From Sciurus carolinensis (Eukaryota > Chordata > Mammalia > Rodentia > Sciuridae): 64,000 nt of DNA. The position numbers and the translations under genes are program-made. Positions 32,000 through 43,135 of this stretch are shown here, piece after piece. Location: the NCBI RefSeq assembly GCF_902686445.1, contig NC_062224.1:49971156-50035155 (forward strand), in the 5' to 3' direction. The stretch's first letter is position 1. Every line of letters begins with the position of its first letter. Below the pieces are notes generated by a model that saw only the letters and a list, made by a program, of their open reading frames with translations, ran no database searches and was not told the DNA's origin.

Positions 32000-34212
32000 A
32001 CTTCTCAGAGATGAAAGATGGGGGTGGGGTTGGGAGGTGTCATTGAATTTAAAAGAGATAACCATTTCAAATGAAAACAGATTGTTTTCCCCTCAATCTG
32101 CTCCTGCATAATTTTAGTCTATTTTTCTAATTATGGTAACAGAACAAGAAAAGTCCCAACTGTGGCTCACATTCTCACTACTTTCCTCAAGAAAAAAAAT
32201 AGTAATAAATTGGTAGTCTGTATCTATGCCAGAGAATGAAACAAAGATGGGATGTAAATTTTCTTTGTGTGAGTTCTTTTTGGCACATTTCTTTCCCTTC
32301 TCTTCCCAAATTTATTTGAGAGAGTGTCATTCAAGACCAATTAAAACGATTTGGATGAGTAGCTTTGAGTTTGCAATTGGTATCAATCAATAGAGCAATG
32401 TGGCCATCAATCGACTTTGAAAGGCTCTTCCAAAATGGCTGCTTTTAACTGTAGCAAAAGGATTGGAAATGAAACTTCATTAAGCAAGCCCTTCTTTGTT
32501 TGAAAGTCTGAGCTGCAGAGCACTGGAAATCGGGTTTTCCCTTTATTGTTTGAATCAAAGTTTGTCAATTTGGCAAGGAGAAATGTGTCTGCTGTCCCTT
32601 GGATCCATTGCCACCAAAGTTTGGCCACGTTCAATATTTCTCATAGTGAAGCTGGTGGAAAACAGGGGAGGATGGGAGCTCAGAGAGTGGCTGACTGGAG
32701 TAGGGACCCCCGTGAAGACGCAGGCCCGGATTGGAGGCAAGCATTTCCTGTACTCTCCAGGGTGCCTGTGACATGACTCCACCAAGACTAATTCCCTCGT
32801 TTTCTCTGGAGGTTGGTGAGAAGGGATGCTCGGGAAGGCAAAGAAATGCTTGCTGGACAAAAACTTTCTGGGTACTTTCCAGCCTCTTTCTCTTATTCTC
32901 GAAAGTTTCTGGAAGTGGATACTGACTGTCCCTATTACAGGAGTCGTCACCCCAGGAAGGAACCACTCTTGCTTCTTTCCTTTAGGTGGCCTTCCTCCGT
33001 TAGTTAAATGCATGTGGCAGGTGAGGGTGGTGTTCCAGCAGAAGGGACAGAGAGTAAGTTCACAGTATGGCTCTGGAAGATGTAAGAGGTGGAATTGAAA
33101 GAACACATAGAGGTTTGGCATGTACTCTCCTAAGGTAGGTTTCAAAACATTGTATAAATGTTGCCAGGGATAACCTCAAACCAGCCTGTGTAGGATGTGC
33201 CACATGCTCATGCTCTGTATTTACATGGCTCATTTTGGAAAGAGTGATCTTTCACTTGGGGACATTCTCACTGGGTGACTAACAGGACTTTATACAAAGT
33301 CCTGCCTCCTTTTCACATGTTGATTTTCTTCTTTGTGTAATTTTCCAGTTCATCTTTGGGTTCTAAATTAAGAACTTTACTAGCTTGGGTTTTGTTTCTA
33401 GTGACAAATGAATGCAAATGTTATAACAAAGAGAAGTATCAGAAGTCAGAAAGCAAGAATCAAAGTCAATACCCATTATTAATGGTTAATAAATACGAAT
33501 GAATTTGAAAAAAGTAAAAGCATTTGCATTTGACCAACATAGTTGTGTTTCAAAAATTTTGCATTTTTTAGCTTCTTTGTTGGACATGGGAGCAGAGTCT
33601 TGTTCAAAGCTAAAAATTTGTTTCTTTATAGGATGATACTTTTGCTAAATATTGTTTTTGGTCTCCTGCTTCCTATTCCTCCCATACTAAAATTTCTATA
33701 GAGTCTAAGTTTCAGATCTATAAAATAAAATCATGACTTTTCAATAATGGACAGATCATTTTACCTTTACAAGAGTTAGAGAAATTTAAAATAAAAATTT
33801 TAACCACTCCACCTTAAAATGAAGTGACTCCATCGAAGTTTTACTCAGTTATTTCCTGTACATTTCTTCTTTATCATAACAAACATGTTCTCTTTATAGG
33901 TACAAATATTCAAATTATGGACTTAAAATATCAGACCAGACTCCCTTACTCCTTCTCCATGAAGAAAATGTGCAGAGAAGTTCCTTGTTCCATGTACTTG
34001 AAACTCACTGTTTCTTGGGCCTGTTCACTGTGCACTATCATAATGTCCATAGCCTTGAAATGCAACATTGGATAGATTCAGTGTCATCTCCACTTGCTGA
34101 GTTGTTTGTGATAATGTAAGCCTTGTCAGATTACTATTTCTGGCTCCTGTTTGTAGCAGTCTGTGGGCTTCTCCTGGGCAAACTTTGATTTTCCCACAAA
34201 GATAGTGCTGAT
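32000..34212 (+). other. FRMD4A intron, unassigned; GC-richer block 32480-33110
   Basis: No repeat recognised. The block 32480-33110 is open on several frames, including a 196-codon minus-strand ORF (32555-33145), the longest in the window. I recognise no domain or codon bias in it and do not call a gene. Confidence 0.4.
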
Positions 34213-34397
34213 GCCAGGCACGTTGGTACACATGTAGAATTCCAGCAACTCAGGAGGCTGAGGCAGGAGGATCACAAGTTCAAGACCAACCGCAGCAACT
34301 TAGTGAGACCCTATCTCAAAAAACAATAACAAGAAAAGGACCAAAAGGATTGGGGATGTAGCTCAGTGGTAAGCTCCCCTACCCCCTAAAAAAAAGT
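34213..34397 (+). mobile_element. Composite B1-dID SINE, sense
   Basis: GCCAGGCACGTTGGTACACA, GGAGGCTGAGGCAGGAGGAT, then GGGGATGTAGCTCAGTGGTA and a C/A-rich tail. Confidence 0.93.
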
Positions 34398-35451
34398 AAT
34401 GTGGACGTCCTCTGTATGTTGGGAAAAGACATCTCCCCACTGCTTGCCCTCTTTCCCATTTGAACTTGGCTAATTTTAATTTGCACTCTCCTACTTTAAA
34501 TCTTGTATGCAATGCCCCTCAGGAAGCACTTTGATGTTTCTCCTGCAACAGTTGCTTCGTATAGTTCACTCTATGACAGTCAAGGACCAGGTATTTATGC
34601 AGCTATAGCTAACCACCAAAGGGAGGCCAGCAGATGGAACATCTGGCACTCAGGATTGAGTGATCAGCAAAGGCATTACCTTATTACTAGCATTAAATTC
34701 TATGAAGATGTTTCCTTGGTGAGAGAGACACGTGGATTCTAGTATGAGCTGCATTGTTGCGCTGGGGACTCAAGGATTTTTTTCACAATATGGTACAGAC
34801 CATATTGTTAGCTGTGTAAACAGTTTTGCTATTTTTCAACAATGTCTTGTGTATGGTATGCAACACAGGAAATGTATTTAATAACTTGAGGTGAGTGTAT
34901 GGACCACAGGAATCTCCCTTGAGCATGTACATATTTGGAGGAACACATGAATAATAGAACGTGTCAGATAGGTCAAGGGAAAAGCAGACTTTCCCGAGTA
35001 TTTTTATAGACTTAAAAATCTGTCACCAGCTCCCTATCACAATTGGGCGAGGGCTACTCTGGAGCCATTTGCTCTCAGGCACTGATTTACCACTTTCCAT
35101 ATACTTGTGGGAGAGAGAGGATTCTCCCATTGCTGGTCAACAGAGCCCTGAGGCTGTGTGTCTAGGTGGGCAGAGGGATAGGGGCGGGGGGATAGATCTG
35201 GCAGAACACAGATGAACAGAGCAGTTGCTCTGAACCTGGCCAGACACTATATGCTCTGAGGCCGCAGGAGAGGAATGGCATAGCATCTTGATTCAAGCAT
35301 TCTTTGACCTCCATGGAAACTAAGAAGAACATTCATGATGGGCCTCAGCAAGTCATGTGAGATGGTGTATACTCTGGCTGTCAATCATGGGATGCCGTCT
35401 TGTAAATGCCAAGAGTGAAATTTCTCATTTTTACCAAAACTACTGTTCTCA
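34398..35451 (+). other. FRMD4A intron, unassigned
   Basis: Nothing recognised. ATATGGT/ACCATAT words at about 34788-34806 form a small inverted repeat. Confidence 0.4.
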
Positions 35452-36080
35452 GCAGCACTAATCATTAGGAAAATGCTAATCAAAACCACAGTGAGGTCCC
35501 ACCTATGATGAAACTCTGAAGAAAACAAAAAGCACAGAAAATAGCAAGGATGTGCTGAGGATGTGGGAAAGTGGGAGCCCTTGTGCGCTGATGGTGGGAA
35601 TATAAAATAATGGTGCAACTTCTGTGGAAAACAATATGACAGGTCCTCAAAAAATTAAAAAATAGAATTCTCATGTGATCCAGCAATTCTACTTCTGAGC
35701 CTATAACCAGAAGAATTGAAAACAGGATATTGTACAGCTCTTTGCACATTCATCTTCATGGCAATGTTATTCACGGTAGCCAAAAGGTAGACAACCCAAG
35801 ATTCCATCAGTGATGAATGGAATAAATAAAAAGGTGGCATATACATACAATGGAATATCATTCAACCTTAAAAAAAAAAAAAAGACATTCTTGTCAAATT
35901 CTGTTGTGACCTATGTCACACACAATAGTGATGAACCTTAAGGATGTTATGCTAAGCAAAAGAAGCCAGTCACAAAAAGGCAAATACTGCATGATTCCAC
36001 TTATGCAAGGTACTCAGTGTCATACAATTCATAGAAGTAGAAAATAGCATGATGGCTGTAAGGGGCTGGGAGTTATGGGG
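35452..36080 (+). mobile_element. Old L1 ORF2 end and 3' UTR, sense
   Basis: AAATGCTAATCAAAACCACAG, TTGTGCGCTGATGGTGGGAA, GATCCAGCAATTCTACTTC, ATGGAATATCATTCAACC and GTACTCAGTGTCATACAATTC keep sense L1 order. Frames are broken. An MaLR LTR is inserted at its right end. Confidence 0.85.
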
Positions 36081-36510
36081 TGTTTTAGTCAGCTTTTTTG
36101 CTGATGTGACTTAAAGACCAGAACAATTGTAGAGCAGGAAAAGTTGTGGGGGCTCATAGTGTCAGAGGTCTCAGTCCATAGGCACATGGCTCCATTCCTT
36201 GAGGCTCAAGGTAATGCTAAATATCAGGGCAGAGGAGTGTGGCAGAAGGAAGCAGCTCACATGATGATCAGAAGCAGAAAGAAACTCCACTTGCCAGATA
36301 CAAAATATACACCTCAGAGCTACTCCCCCAATGTCCCACCTCCTCCAGCCACACACCACCTGCCTTCAGTTATCACTCAATTAATCCCTTCAGGTGATCA
36401 ATTTACTGATTAGGGTAAGGCTCTCATAACTCAATCATTTCTCCCCTAAACCTTCTTACTTTGTCTCACACATAAATTTTTTGGGAACACCTCACAACCA
36501 AACTATAACA
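36081..36510 (-). mobile_element. MaLR-type LTR, antisense
   Basis: Starts TGTTTTAGTCAGCTTTTTTG and ends CAACCAAACTATAACA. Flanks tgggg (36076-36080) and tgcgg (36511-36515) fit a 5-bp TSD with one change. Close relative of 6043-6465 and 39793-40233. Confidence 0.88.
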
Positions 36511-36870
36511 TGCGGGATGGGAGGGAGGAAAATTGCTGATGCAAATGTAATTCCTGCACGTGTTCTTACTCATAAGTCTTAGATACCTTCATCCCAGCTA
36601 TAGATGCTGCCTGTGGCCCCCCCCCCCCCCCGTCTCTGCTGCCGCAGCCCCACGTGGCTAAGTTTACTGATGTCCACGTGTGCAACCTCAGACCTAGCCC
36701 AGTGTCCCAACCATTCTGATAAGGACGTGATGGATTTTAATGCTTCCTTCTTGTCCAGTAGGCTTAGGATTGAGCACTTCGCAATGCTAAGACCAAGCAG
36801 CCAACTGAAATCACTGAGCGCCCAGTTTGAGTTTCTCTCCAAACCCTGCCCGTACTGTCAGACTCAGGAC
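36511..36870 (+). other. Unassigned stretch with a 15-base C run and an open frame
   Basis: C15 at 36617-36631. A plus-strand frame (36604-36939, 111 codons) crosses it and runs into the LTR at 36871. The middle 60 codons (HSDKDVMDFNASFLSSRLRI and on) have a protein-like mix, but I recognise no family. A pseudogene piece is possible but unproven. Confidence 0.35.
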
Positions 36871-37433
36871 TGTTATGGGGTGCAACTGAAGAACAGATCA
36901 ATCACCACTGAGAAGTACAAATTTGAGAGTCTTTATTAAACCAGCCAGCTGACTGTCTCACACAATGCCCCAAAAAATGACTATTGGGAGAACAGCCCCC
37001 ACCACAGGGTTGTAGGGGTTTTTAAACCAAAAATCACATCAATCATAAGTGTCTGTTACTATGATTCAAAATTACACATTAAGATCATAAGATCATCGAC
37101 AGAGGGGGAAGTGGGTCAAAATGACCCTTACCTAGGTTCAAACTAAAGAATGGTTACTAACATCCACACAATCACTGTTCACATGGTACATTGTTTAGGA
37201 GCAATAGGAATCAAAAGAGAGCAGTTTTTCTTTACATAGGAATTATCATTCTGTATTGTTAAACATGTCACATTAAGTAATTGATGATGGGTACAGAGGC
37301 AGGGTGTTCCCATGGGAGAAGATTATTTCCTACATAACATGGAGTCTCAGAGCAAAATGGAGTCTGTTTAGTCATTTCTCTTAGTGTCTGACCTATAACA
37401 TTCTCATGGAGCCAGATCTGTCAGCCCATCACA
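36871..37433 (-). mobile_element. ERV solo LTR A, antisense, 5-bp TSD
   Basis: Starts TGTTATGGGG and ends GCCCATCACA on the + strand (TG...CA on its own strand). aggac flanks it on both sides (36866-36870, 37434-37438). Poly(A) signal AATAAA on the minus strand at 36937-36932. Homologous to 40711-41241, about nine bases in ten by eye. No viral internal genes are attached. Confidence 0.85.
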
Positions 37434-37439
37434 AGGACC

Positions 37440-37605
37440 ATGGTCCCACTGATCAGTAGCTGCAGCAGCCTCAAGGAGCTTGTTAGAACTGCAGACTCTT
37501 GGGGCTCACTCTGACCTATGAATCAGAATCTACATTTATTTAAGCAAGAACATTAAAATTTGTCCATTAAATGTGTCCATTAAAATTTGAGCAGCAGTTA
37601 TGTAG
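37440..37605. mobile_element. hAT-Charlie MER5/MER20-like fragment
   Basis: AGGAGCTTGTTAGAACTGCAG and CCTATGAATCAGAATCTAC are hallmark words of MER5/MER20 elements. Confidence 0.65.
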
Positions 37606-37611
37606 ACTAGA

Positions 37612-37795
37612 GCAGTGGTTTCAACCTTGGTTACACCTTAGAATCACGGAGATGGGTGACTGGAGGAAGTCTATTAAAATGGCCAACACTCAAATTGTAA
37701 TTGACCTGTTGTGGGGTTGGACACTGGCATTTTAACAAAAACTCTCCTGGGGATTCTATTATGCTGCCAAGGCTGGGATTCACTAGCATACTGCA
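37612..37795. mobile_element. hAT-Charlie MER5A-like element with terminal inverted repeats
   Basis: Left end AGCAGTGGTTTCAACCTTGG and right end GCCAAGGCTGGGATTCACTA are imperfect inverted copies; ACCTTAGAATCACGGAGATG lies inside. Confidence 0.75.
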
Positions 37796-38038
37796 AGTTT
37801 TGGCATCTCAGGTGGGCTCAGTTTGAAGAATAGGGTTCCTGCCTGGGACACTCTTCTTTTCAACATCTGGTTTTCCTGTCCCTTACTCCTGCAAGTTCAG
37901 AGTCATTTTTTCAAAGGTCCTGCCATTCAGTGTTACTAAAAGGTCCCTTTCTCTGGGCTTGGAACCTTGGTATAGGAATTGTTCCTGACCATGTTCTGTC
38001 CCATGAAGTTATTTAAGAACATAAATTATCTAATACAG

Positions 38039-38250
38039 CCCAGTGTGGTGGTGCATGCGTGTAATCTCAGCGGCTCAGGAGGCTAAGGCAGGAGGATCGT
38101 GAGTTCAAAGCTAGGCCCAGTAACACTAAATTAGCAAGGCCCTAAGCAACTCATTGAGACCCTATCTCTAAATAAAATACAATAAAATGGCTGGGGATGT
38201 GGCTCAGTGGTTAAGTGTCCCTTTGTTCAATCCCCAGTGACCCCCCCAGA
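38039..38250 (+). mobile_element. Composite B1-dID SINE, sense, 16-bp TSD
   Basis: Full B1 and ID parts (GGAGGCTAAGGCAGGAGGAT, CTGGGGATGTGGCTCAGTGG). Flanks AAATTATCTAATACAG (38023-38038) and AAATTATCTGATACAG (38251-38266) differ by one base. Confidence 0.95.
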
Positions 38251-38514
38251 AAATTATCTGATACAGTATATAAAAGATCATCTGATATGCCATATAAAAG
38301 TTAAATCCTTTCCATTTTGATGGTTCTGGATAGTGTCCCTAATTAATGACCATCTGACCACCAGTAGTCAGGATCCATAAGTATTCTGCCCCTGCCCAAC
38401 TGACAAGATGTCTGGAACTAGGATCTAAACTGCTGTACCATATTTGGACACTAAAATGACAGTAACTTTTGGCTTTCGTAGTTGGGTATCTTTGCTCCAA
38501 TATTCTCAGTCATT

Positions 38515-38735
38515 CTAATAATAATGATAACTCTTTGAGCAATTATTATATGCTAGGCATTATTTTAAAGAGTCCGTGTGTATTAACTGATATAAGCCTC
38601 AAGTATCTCTTTTATGCAATGGAGGAAGCTGAAACACAATGAAATTCAGTAACTTGCTCATGATCACATAGCAGGTTTCTGACAGAATTGGAATCTGGAA
38701 TCTGACTAGAGGGCCCATGTTCTTCAACATGATGC
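38515..38735 (-). mobile_element. MIR, antisense
   Basis: TTATTATATGCTAGGCATTA, GAAATTCAGTAACTTGCTC and TGATCACATAGCAGG match inverted MIR. Confidence 0.85.
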
Positions 38736-39045
38736 TATTTTGGGACAAAGTTTTCTTTAAGACGAAGTAAGATGACTTCAGTCAATATATTGCAGCAAGC
38801 AGCAGGTTTATTGTTTAGCTCTTTTGCGGAATTCAGGTTGACTCTGCCTAACATGTGAGTTTGGTTCTTAACAGTTACAACTTGGCCTTTTTCTGCAAGC
38901 CAGGTAGTTCAGCCTCTAGTGGTCAAGATTTGTCAGTGTCCTAGGACTGCCTTTGGACCTAGGAATGGAGAAAATCCTAGAGGGAAACCAGCATTTAAGG
39001 AAAGAGCTGGAGACATGAAATCCATGTAGGCTGGTTTTTTGTCCC
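38736..39045 (+). other. FRMD4A intron, unassigned
   Basis: Nothing recognised. Confidence 0.4.
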
Positions 39046-39272
39046 TTTTTTTTTTTTTTTTTTTTTTTTTTGTACTATGGATAGAACCCAGGGGCATTTA
39101 ATCACTGAGTCACATCTCCAGCCCTTTTTTGTATTTTATTTAGAGACAGGGTCTCCCTGAGTTGCTCAGGTAGGGCCTTGCTAATTTACTGAGGCTGGCT
39201 TTGAACTTGAAATCCACCTGCCTCAGCCTCCAGAGTGGCTAGGATTACAGGAGTGCTCTGGTGTGCCCAGCC
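39046..39272 (-). mobile_element. Composite B1-dID SINE, antisense
   Basis: Poly(T) 39046-39071, then GAACCCAGGGGCATTTAATC and CTGCCTCAGCCTCCAGAGTG. Confidence 0.93.
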
Positions 39273-39610
39273 CAGGTAGGTTCTTAAGAAGAAAGAACAT
39301 GATGCACTGCATGAAACCCTTTCATTGTGATGAGGTCTATTCCGTTGCCATTTGGACCCAAGCAATGTTTTTGGAGTTCTCTTTCCCTGGATTTATCTGG
39401 AAAACCTCTGGGAATGAGTCTCATCTCTCAAGCCTTCCTAACTAACTTCCCTGGGTCACTAGATGTCCTGATTTCTGCTGTTTACTGAGTTTCTCCATTC
39501 TATTCCCACTTGTTCAAAATTTGACCTTCTACTTCTCAAGGCAATTTATACTTATCTTTAAAAATAATCATGACTCAATTCCCCCTTCTTGTATTGTATT
39601 ATAAAATTTT
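39273..39610 (+). other. FRMD4A intron, unassigned
   Basis: Nothing recognised. Confidence 0.4.
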
Positions 39611-39741
39611 TAAAAATATTTTTATTACTTGTTGATGGACCTTTACTTTTTATTTACTTATTTATATGCGGTGCTGAGGATTGAACCCAGTGCCTCACAC
39701 ATGCCAGGCAAGCACTCTACCACTGAGCCACAACCCCAGCC
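39611..39741 (-). mobile_element. ID-type SINE, antisense, with AT-rich leader
   Basis: CTGAGGATTGAACCCAGTGC and CAAGCACTCTACCACTGAGC are an inverted ID. The TTTTTATT-rich leader before it recalls a longer sciurid ID subtype. Confidence 0.88.
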
Positions 39742-39792
39742 CTGTATTATACAATTTTACTATCTATAAATCTTTTCCGATCTGCTGAAATT

Positions 39793-40233
39793 TGTTTTAG
39801 GCAGCTTTTTATGCAACCAAAAAACCTGACAGGAACAATCAGAGGAGGAAAGATTGTTTTGGGGTCTGATGGTTTCAGATTTCTCAGTCCATAGACAGCT
39901 GGCTCCATTCCTTGGGGCTAGAGGTGAGACAGAGCTTCATTGCAGAAAGTGTGATGGAGAGAAGTGACTCACATCATAATGGGAAGCAGAGAGGAAGTAG
40001 AGAGAGACTCGACTTACCAGATACAAAATATATACTCTAAGATACGTCCTCTATGATCTACCTCCTCCAGTCATACCCTATCCTCCTTCAGTTACCTCTC
40101 GGTTAATCCCATCAGGGGATGGATTCACTGATTGGATTAAGGCTCTCACTACCCAGTCATTTCTCCTCTAAGCTGGTTTGCATTGTCCTACACATGAGCT
40201 TTTGGAGGACACCTCACATCTAAACCACAATGT
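39793..40233 (-). mobile_element. MaLR-type LTR, antisense, 5-bp TSD
   Basis: Starts TGTTTTAGGCAGCTTTTTAT and ends GGACACCTCACATCTAAACC. aaatt flanks it at 39788-39792 and 40234-40238. Confidence 0.88.
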
Positions 40234-40609
40234 AAATTTATCAATGTTTTGAAACCTGCCATTACATTGAAAAACATTTTTTCTTATAGAAAATAAAAAC
40301 TATGTGGAGTATAGTTTTATTAATAGGTCATGAAATTATAAAAAGAAAATGATAAAAAAGACACAATGTTAACAAGAATCATCAGATGCTGAATGACTTT
40401 TTTGAAAATAGCCAATATTCAGTGAACTGAGTAAGACAGCAAGGCTCAGGGCACATATAAAAATCAGTTATTGCTATTAAGAAACTGGGGTGATATTGAA
40501 AATAAAACAGGAGGACTCTTATCTCATCTTGGTCTCTGCCTTGGAGACTTTTTTCAGCATCTGCAAGAATTTAAGGGGACAGTTCCTGAAAGAAACCATC
40601 TCACTTCTG
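40234..40609 (+). other. FRMD4A intron, unassigned
   Basis: AT-rich, nothing recognised. Confidence 0.4.
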
Positions 40610-40710
40610 ACACCAATTGAAAGCTTGAGATGTTCCCCCAAGCAATCCTGAGGTTCAGTAATTTCCTGGAAGAACTCACAACTCACTGAAAACCATTATA
40701 CTCTTGGTTA
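40610..40710 (-). mobile_element. Old ERVL (MLT2-like) LTR, antisense, left part
   Basis: AGAACTCACAACTCACTGAA leading to the breakpoint at 40710. The other half resumes at 41242 (TTTACAGTTTATTGCAGAAA), so the younger LTR B split it. Confidence 0.55.
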
Positions 40711-41241
40711 TGTTATGGGGCACAACTTAAGAACAGACCAGTCACCACTGAGAAGTCCAAATTTGAGAGTCTTTATTAAACCAGCCGGCTGACTGTCTCA
40801 CACAATGCCCCAAAATATGACTATTGGGAGAACAGCCCCAACCATAGGGTTATAGGAGTTCTTATAACAAAAATCACATCAATCATAAGTGTCTGGTGCT
40901 ATGATTCAAAATTAAAAACTAACATCATGAGATCATCAACAGAGGGAGAAGTGGGTCAAAACGACCCTTACCTAGGTACAAACTAAAGAATGGTCACTAA
41001 CATCCACGCAATCACTGTTCACATGTGCATTGTTTAGGAGCAATAGGAATCAAAAGAGAGCAATTTTTCATTATATAAGAATTGTCATTTTGTATTGCTA
41101 AACATGTCACACTAAGTAACTGATGATGGGCACAGAGGTGGGGTGTTCCCATGGGAGAAGCTTATTTCCTACGTAACATGGAATCTCAGAGCAAAATGGA
41201 GTATAACATTCTCATGGAACCAGATCTGTCAGCCCATCACA
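40711..41241 (-). mobile_element. ERV solo LTR B, antisense, related to LTR A
   Basis: Starts TGTTATGGGG and ends GCCCATCACA like LTR A. It lacks about 31 bp that LTR A has near its right end (join GGAGT|ATAACATT). Minus-strand AATAAA at 40777-40772. No clean TSD: gtta versus ttta at best. Inserted in an older ERVL LTR. Confidence 0.85.
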
Positions 41242-41665
41242 TTTACAGTTTATTGCAGAAAAGGATACAGACTAACATCAGCCAAGGAAAGAAGCAAGGG
41301 GAGTTTGCTGGCAAACTACCAAAAGTGGAGTTTCCCATTGGCCACCTCCGTGCACTCAGGATAGGGTCACTTTCCTGGTATTGATGTGTGACAGTGTGCA
41401 TGGAGTATTGCCACCCCAGGAAGCTCACTTGAGCCTACAGGATCCAGAGATTTCATTGTGTGTTCCAGCATGCACACATTGGCAATATTTAGTCTCCAGT
41501 CCTTCTGAAGGTCAAATATGACACGGCCCGAGGCTCCCATCAAAAATCACATTACTGGACTGTTTGTCAGCCAAAGCCCTCAGGCAAACAAAAATGATCT
41601 TATCAAAATGACATTCCAGGGTCCTAAAGATCACTTTCCCTCAGGGAAAAGGTGGGATCTCTCTT
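41242..41665 (-). mobile_element. Old ERVL (MLT2-like) LTR, antisense, right part
   Basis: GCAGAAAAGGATACAGACTA, ATCAGCCAAGGAAAGAAGC and CCACCCCAGGAAGCTCACTTG resemble inverted MLT2. Continues 40610-40710. Confidence 0.55.
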
Positions 41666-41673
41666 CTGGTAAT

Positions 41674-42000
41674 TGTTAATAGTTTGGATATGAGGTATAT
41701 CCTGAAAACTCCTGTGTTAATGCAGGAATGTTCAGAAGTAAAGCGATTGGATTGTGAGCACTGTAACCTAAGCAATCCATCCTCGTCTGAATGGACTGAC
41801 TGGAAAGTGACTCTAGGCAGGTGGGGCAGGGCTGGAGGAGGTGGGTCATTGGGGACATGACCTAGAAGAGTGTATCTTCTCTCTGGCCCCTTCTTCCCTC
41901 TCTTTCTGCTTCCTTGATATCATAAGGAGAGTGTTTTCCTCTGCTGTGTCCTTCTGCCATTATGTTCCACCTTACCTTAACGTGGGTACAGACCAATGAA
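41674..42000 (+). mobile_element. MaLR-type LTR, sense, 5' part
   Basis: TGTTAATAGTTTGGATATGAG, AGGTGGGGCAGGGCTGGAGG and TCATTGGGGACATGACC are the forward form of the sciurid MaLR LTR. The 3' part is missing or too diverged after about 42000. Confidence 0.8.
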
Positions 42001-42134
42001 TTCAGCCTTCTATTGATTTAGTTGGATCTGTCCTCTTGTTTTAGAGCATCATAAACACTGTGATCTTTTTCTTCATAATATTTCACACTGTTTACCTGGA
42101 TGACCAATGTACATATCACATGAGGACCTATCTC

Positions 42135-42245
42135 CATCATTTGTTTGTACATCCCATGAGGGCGGGAAATGGGCTTGCCTTCCTCATTATTATAGGTCAG
42201 CTTTTAGCTCAGTACTTGATTTCTAAAATTACCTTAAAACACAAA
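42135..42245 (+). mobile_element. L2 3' end, sense
   Basis: TTGTACATCCCATGAGGGCG, then TTTTAGCTCAGTACTTG, in the order of an L2 terminus. An A-run at 42270-42288 follows. Confidence 0.55.
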
Positions 42246-43024
42246 TAAATATAGAGTGGGTCTGGAATTAAAAAAAAAAAAAAAAAAACTTGCAGATAAG
42301 CTAACCATTTGTGTAACCTTAGGTAAATGAATACAGGATGAGGTGGAGGGCCTAGGAAAGTTGGCGCTCATGTTAATTAGCTCAGTACACTTCCAAGACA
42401 GCTCTCTTTTGGGTAATGAGAGTTGACTATAGAATAAAGCAGTGTAACTCCAGATGTGAGAGACCCAACAAGACCTGGAGGCTGGAGAGAGGCAGTGAGT
42501 ATCCTGAATTTAATATTTTGCTAAGGAAATGCATTCCACTTGGAAAGAGGGAAGGAGGAGCTGTTGGCTTTGGGTGTGTAGGCTACGTTCCTCTCTGGGT
42601 GCTGAGGAAAAGCTTTCCCTTTGTGCTTCCTCTTTCTCAGGTCTTCCTCTCAGCTTTGCTTCTTGTGCTGCAGCAGCAGAAACCCAGCCTACTCTGCACG
42701 ACTTTGTTGTCTTCCTCCTCCCCACCCCAGCCTCCTCCTCACTGGTCTCAGCTTAGCCAAACTACACATATTGAATTCTTCTAATCTTTCCCGACAGATC
42801 AATCCTTCTCAGCCCTTAATTATTCATGTTGCTCTCCCCTGAATTTCCTTCAGGCTACCGGCTCCTTTGTGGCAGTTGATGCATCTTGTCTGAGGCAGCT
42901 CATTTACTTCCCAGGAGGTGGGCATTGGTGTGTTGGGCCAGAGCACTCAAGAGGGCAGAGGAAGTGATGAAAGTGGAGTTGGGGGAGGTAAGGTGTCCTG
43001 CAGGAGGAGAGATTGGAATGACTC
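42246..43024 (+). other. FRMD4A intron, unassigned
   Basis: GC-richer at 42540-42770 with overlapping ORFs on both strands; no family features, judged chance. Confidence 0.4.
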
Positions 43025-43135
43025 AATTTGAATTCTGACACTGAGCAAGTTATTCACCTTGCAAAATAGGATAAAAACAGCACTTTCACTATTACAAATA
43101 TTGAGTGAAGTACTAGGTTCTAGCAGATGCTCCTT
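43025..43135 (+). mobile_element. MIR, sense
   Basis: ACTGAGCAAGTTATTCACCT and AGGATAAAAACAGCAC resemble the MIR middle; diverged. Confidence 0.5.

Noticed and set aside
36871..41241. One full provirus bounded by LTR A and LTR B
   Set aside because: The 3.3 kb between them contains SINE, MIR, hAT and MaLR sequence and no gag, pol or env remnants, and the outer flanks do not match as a TSD.
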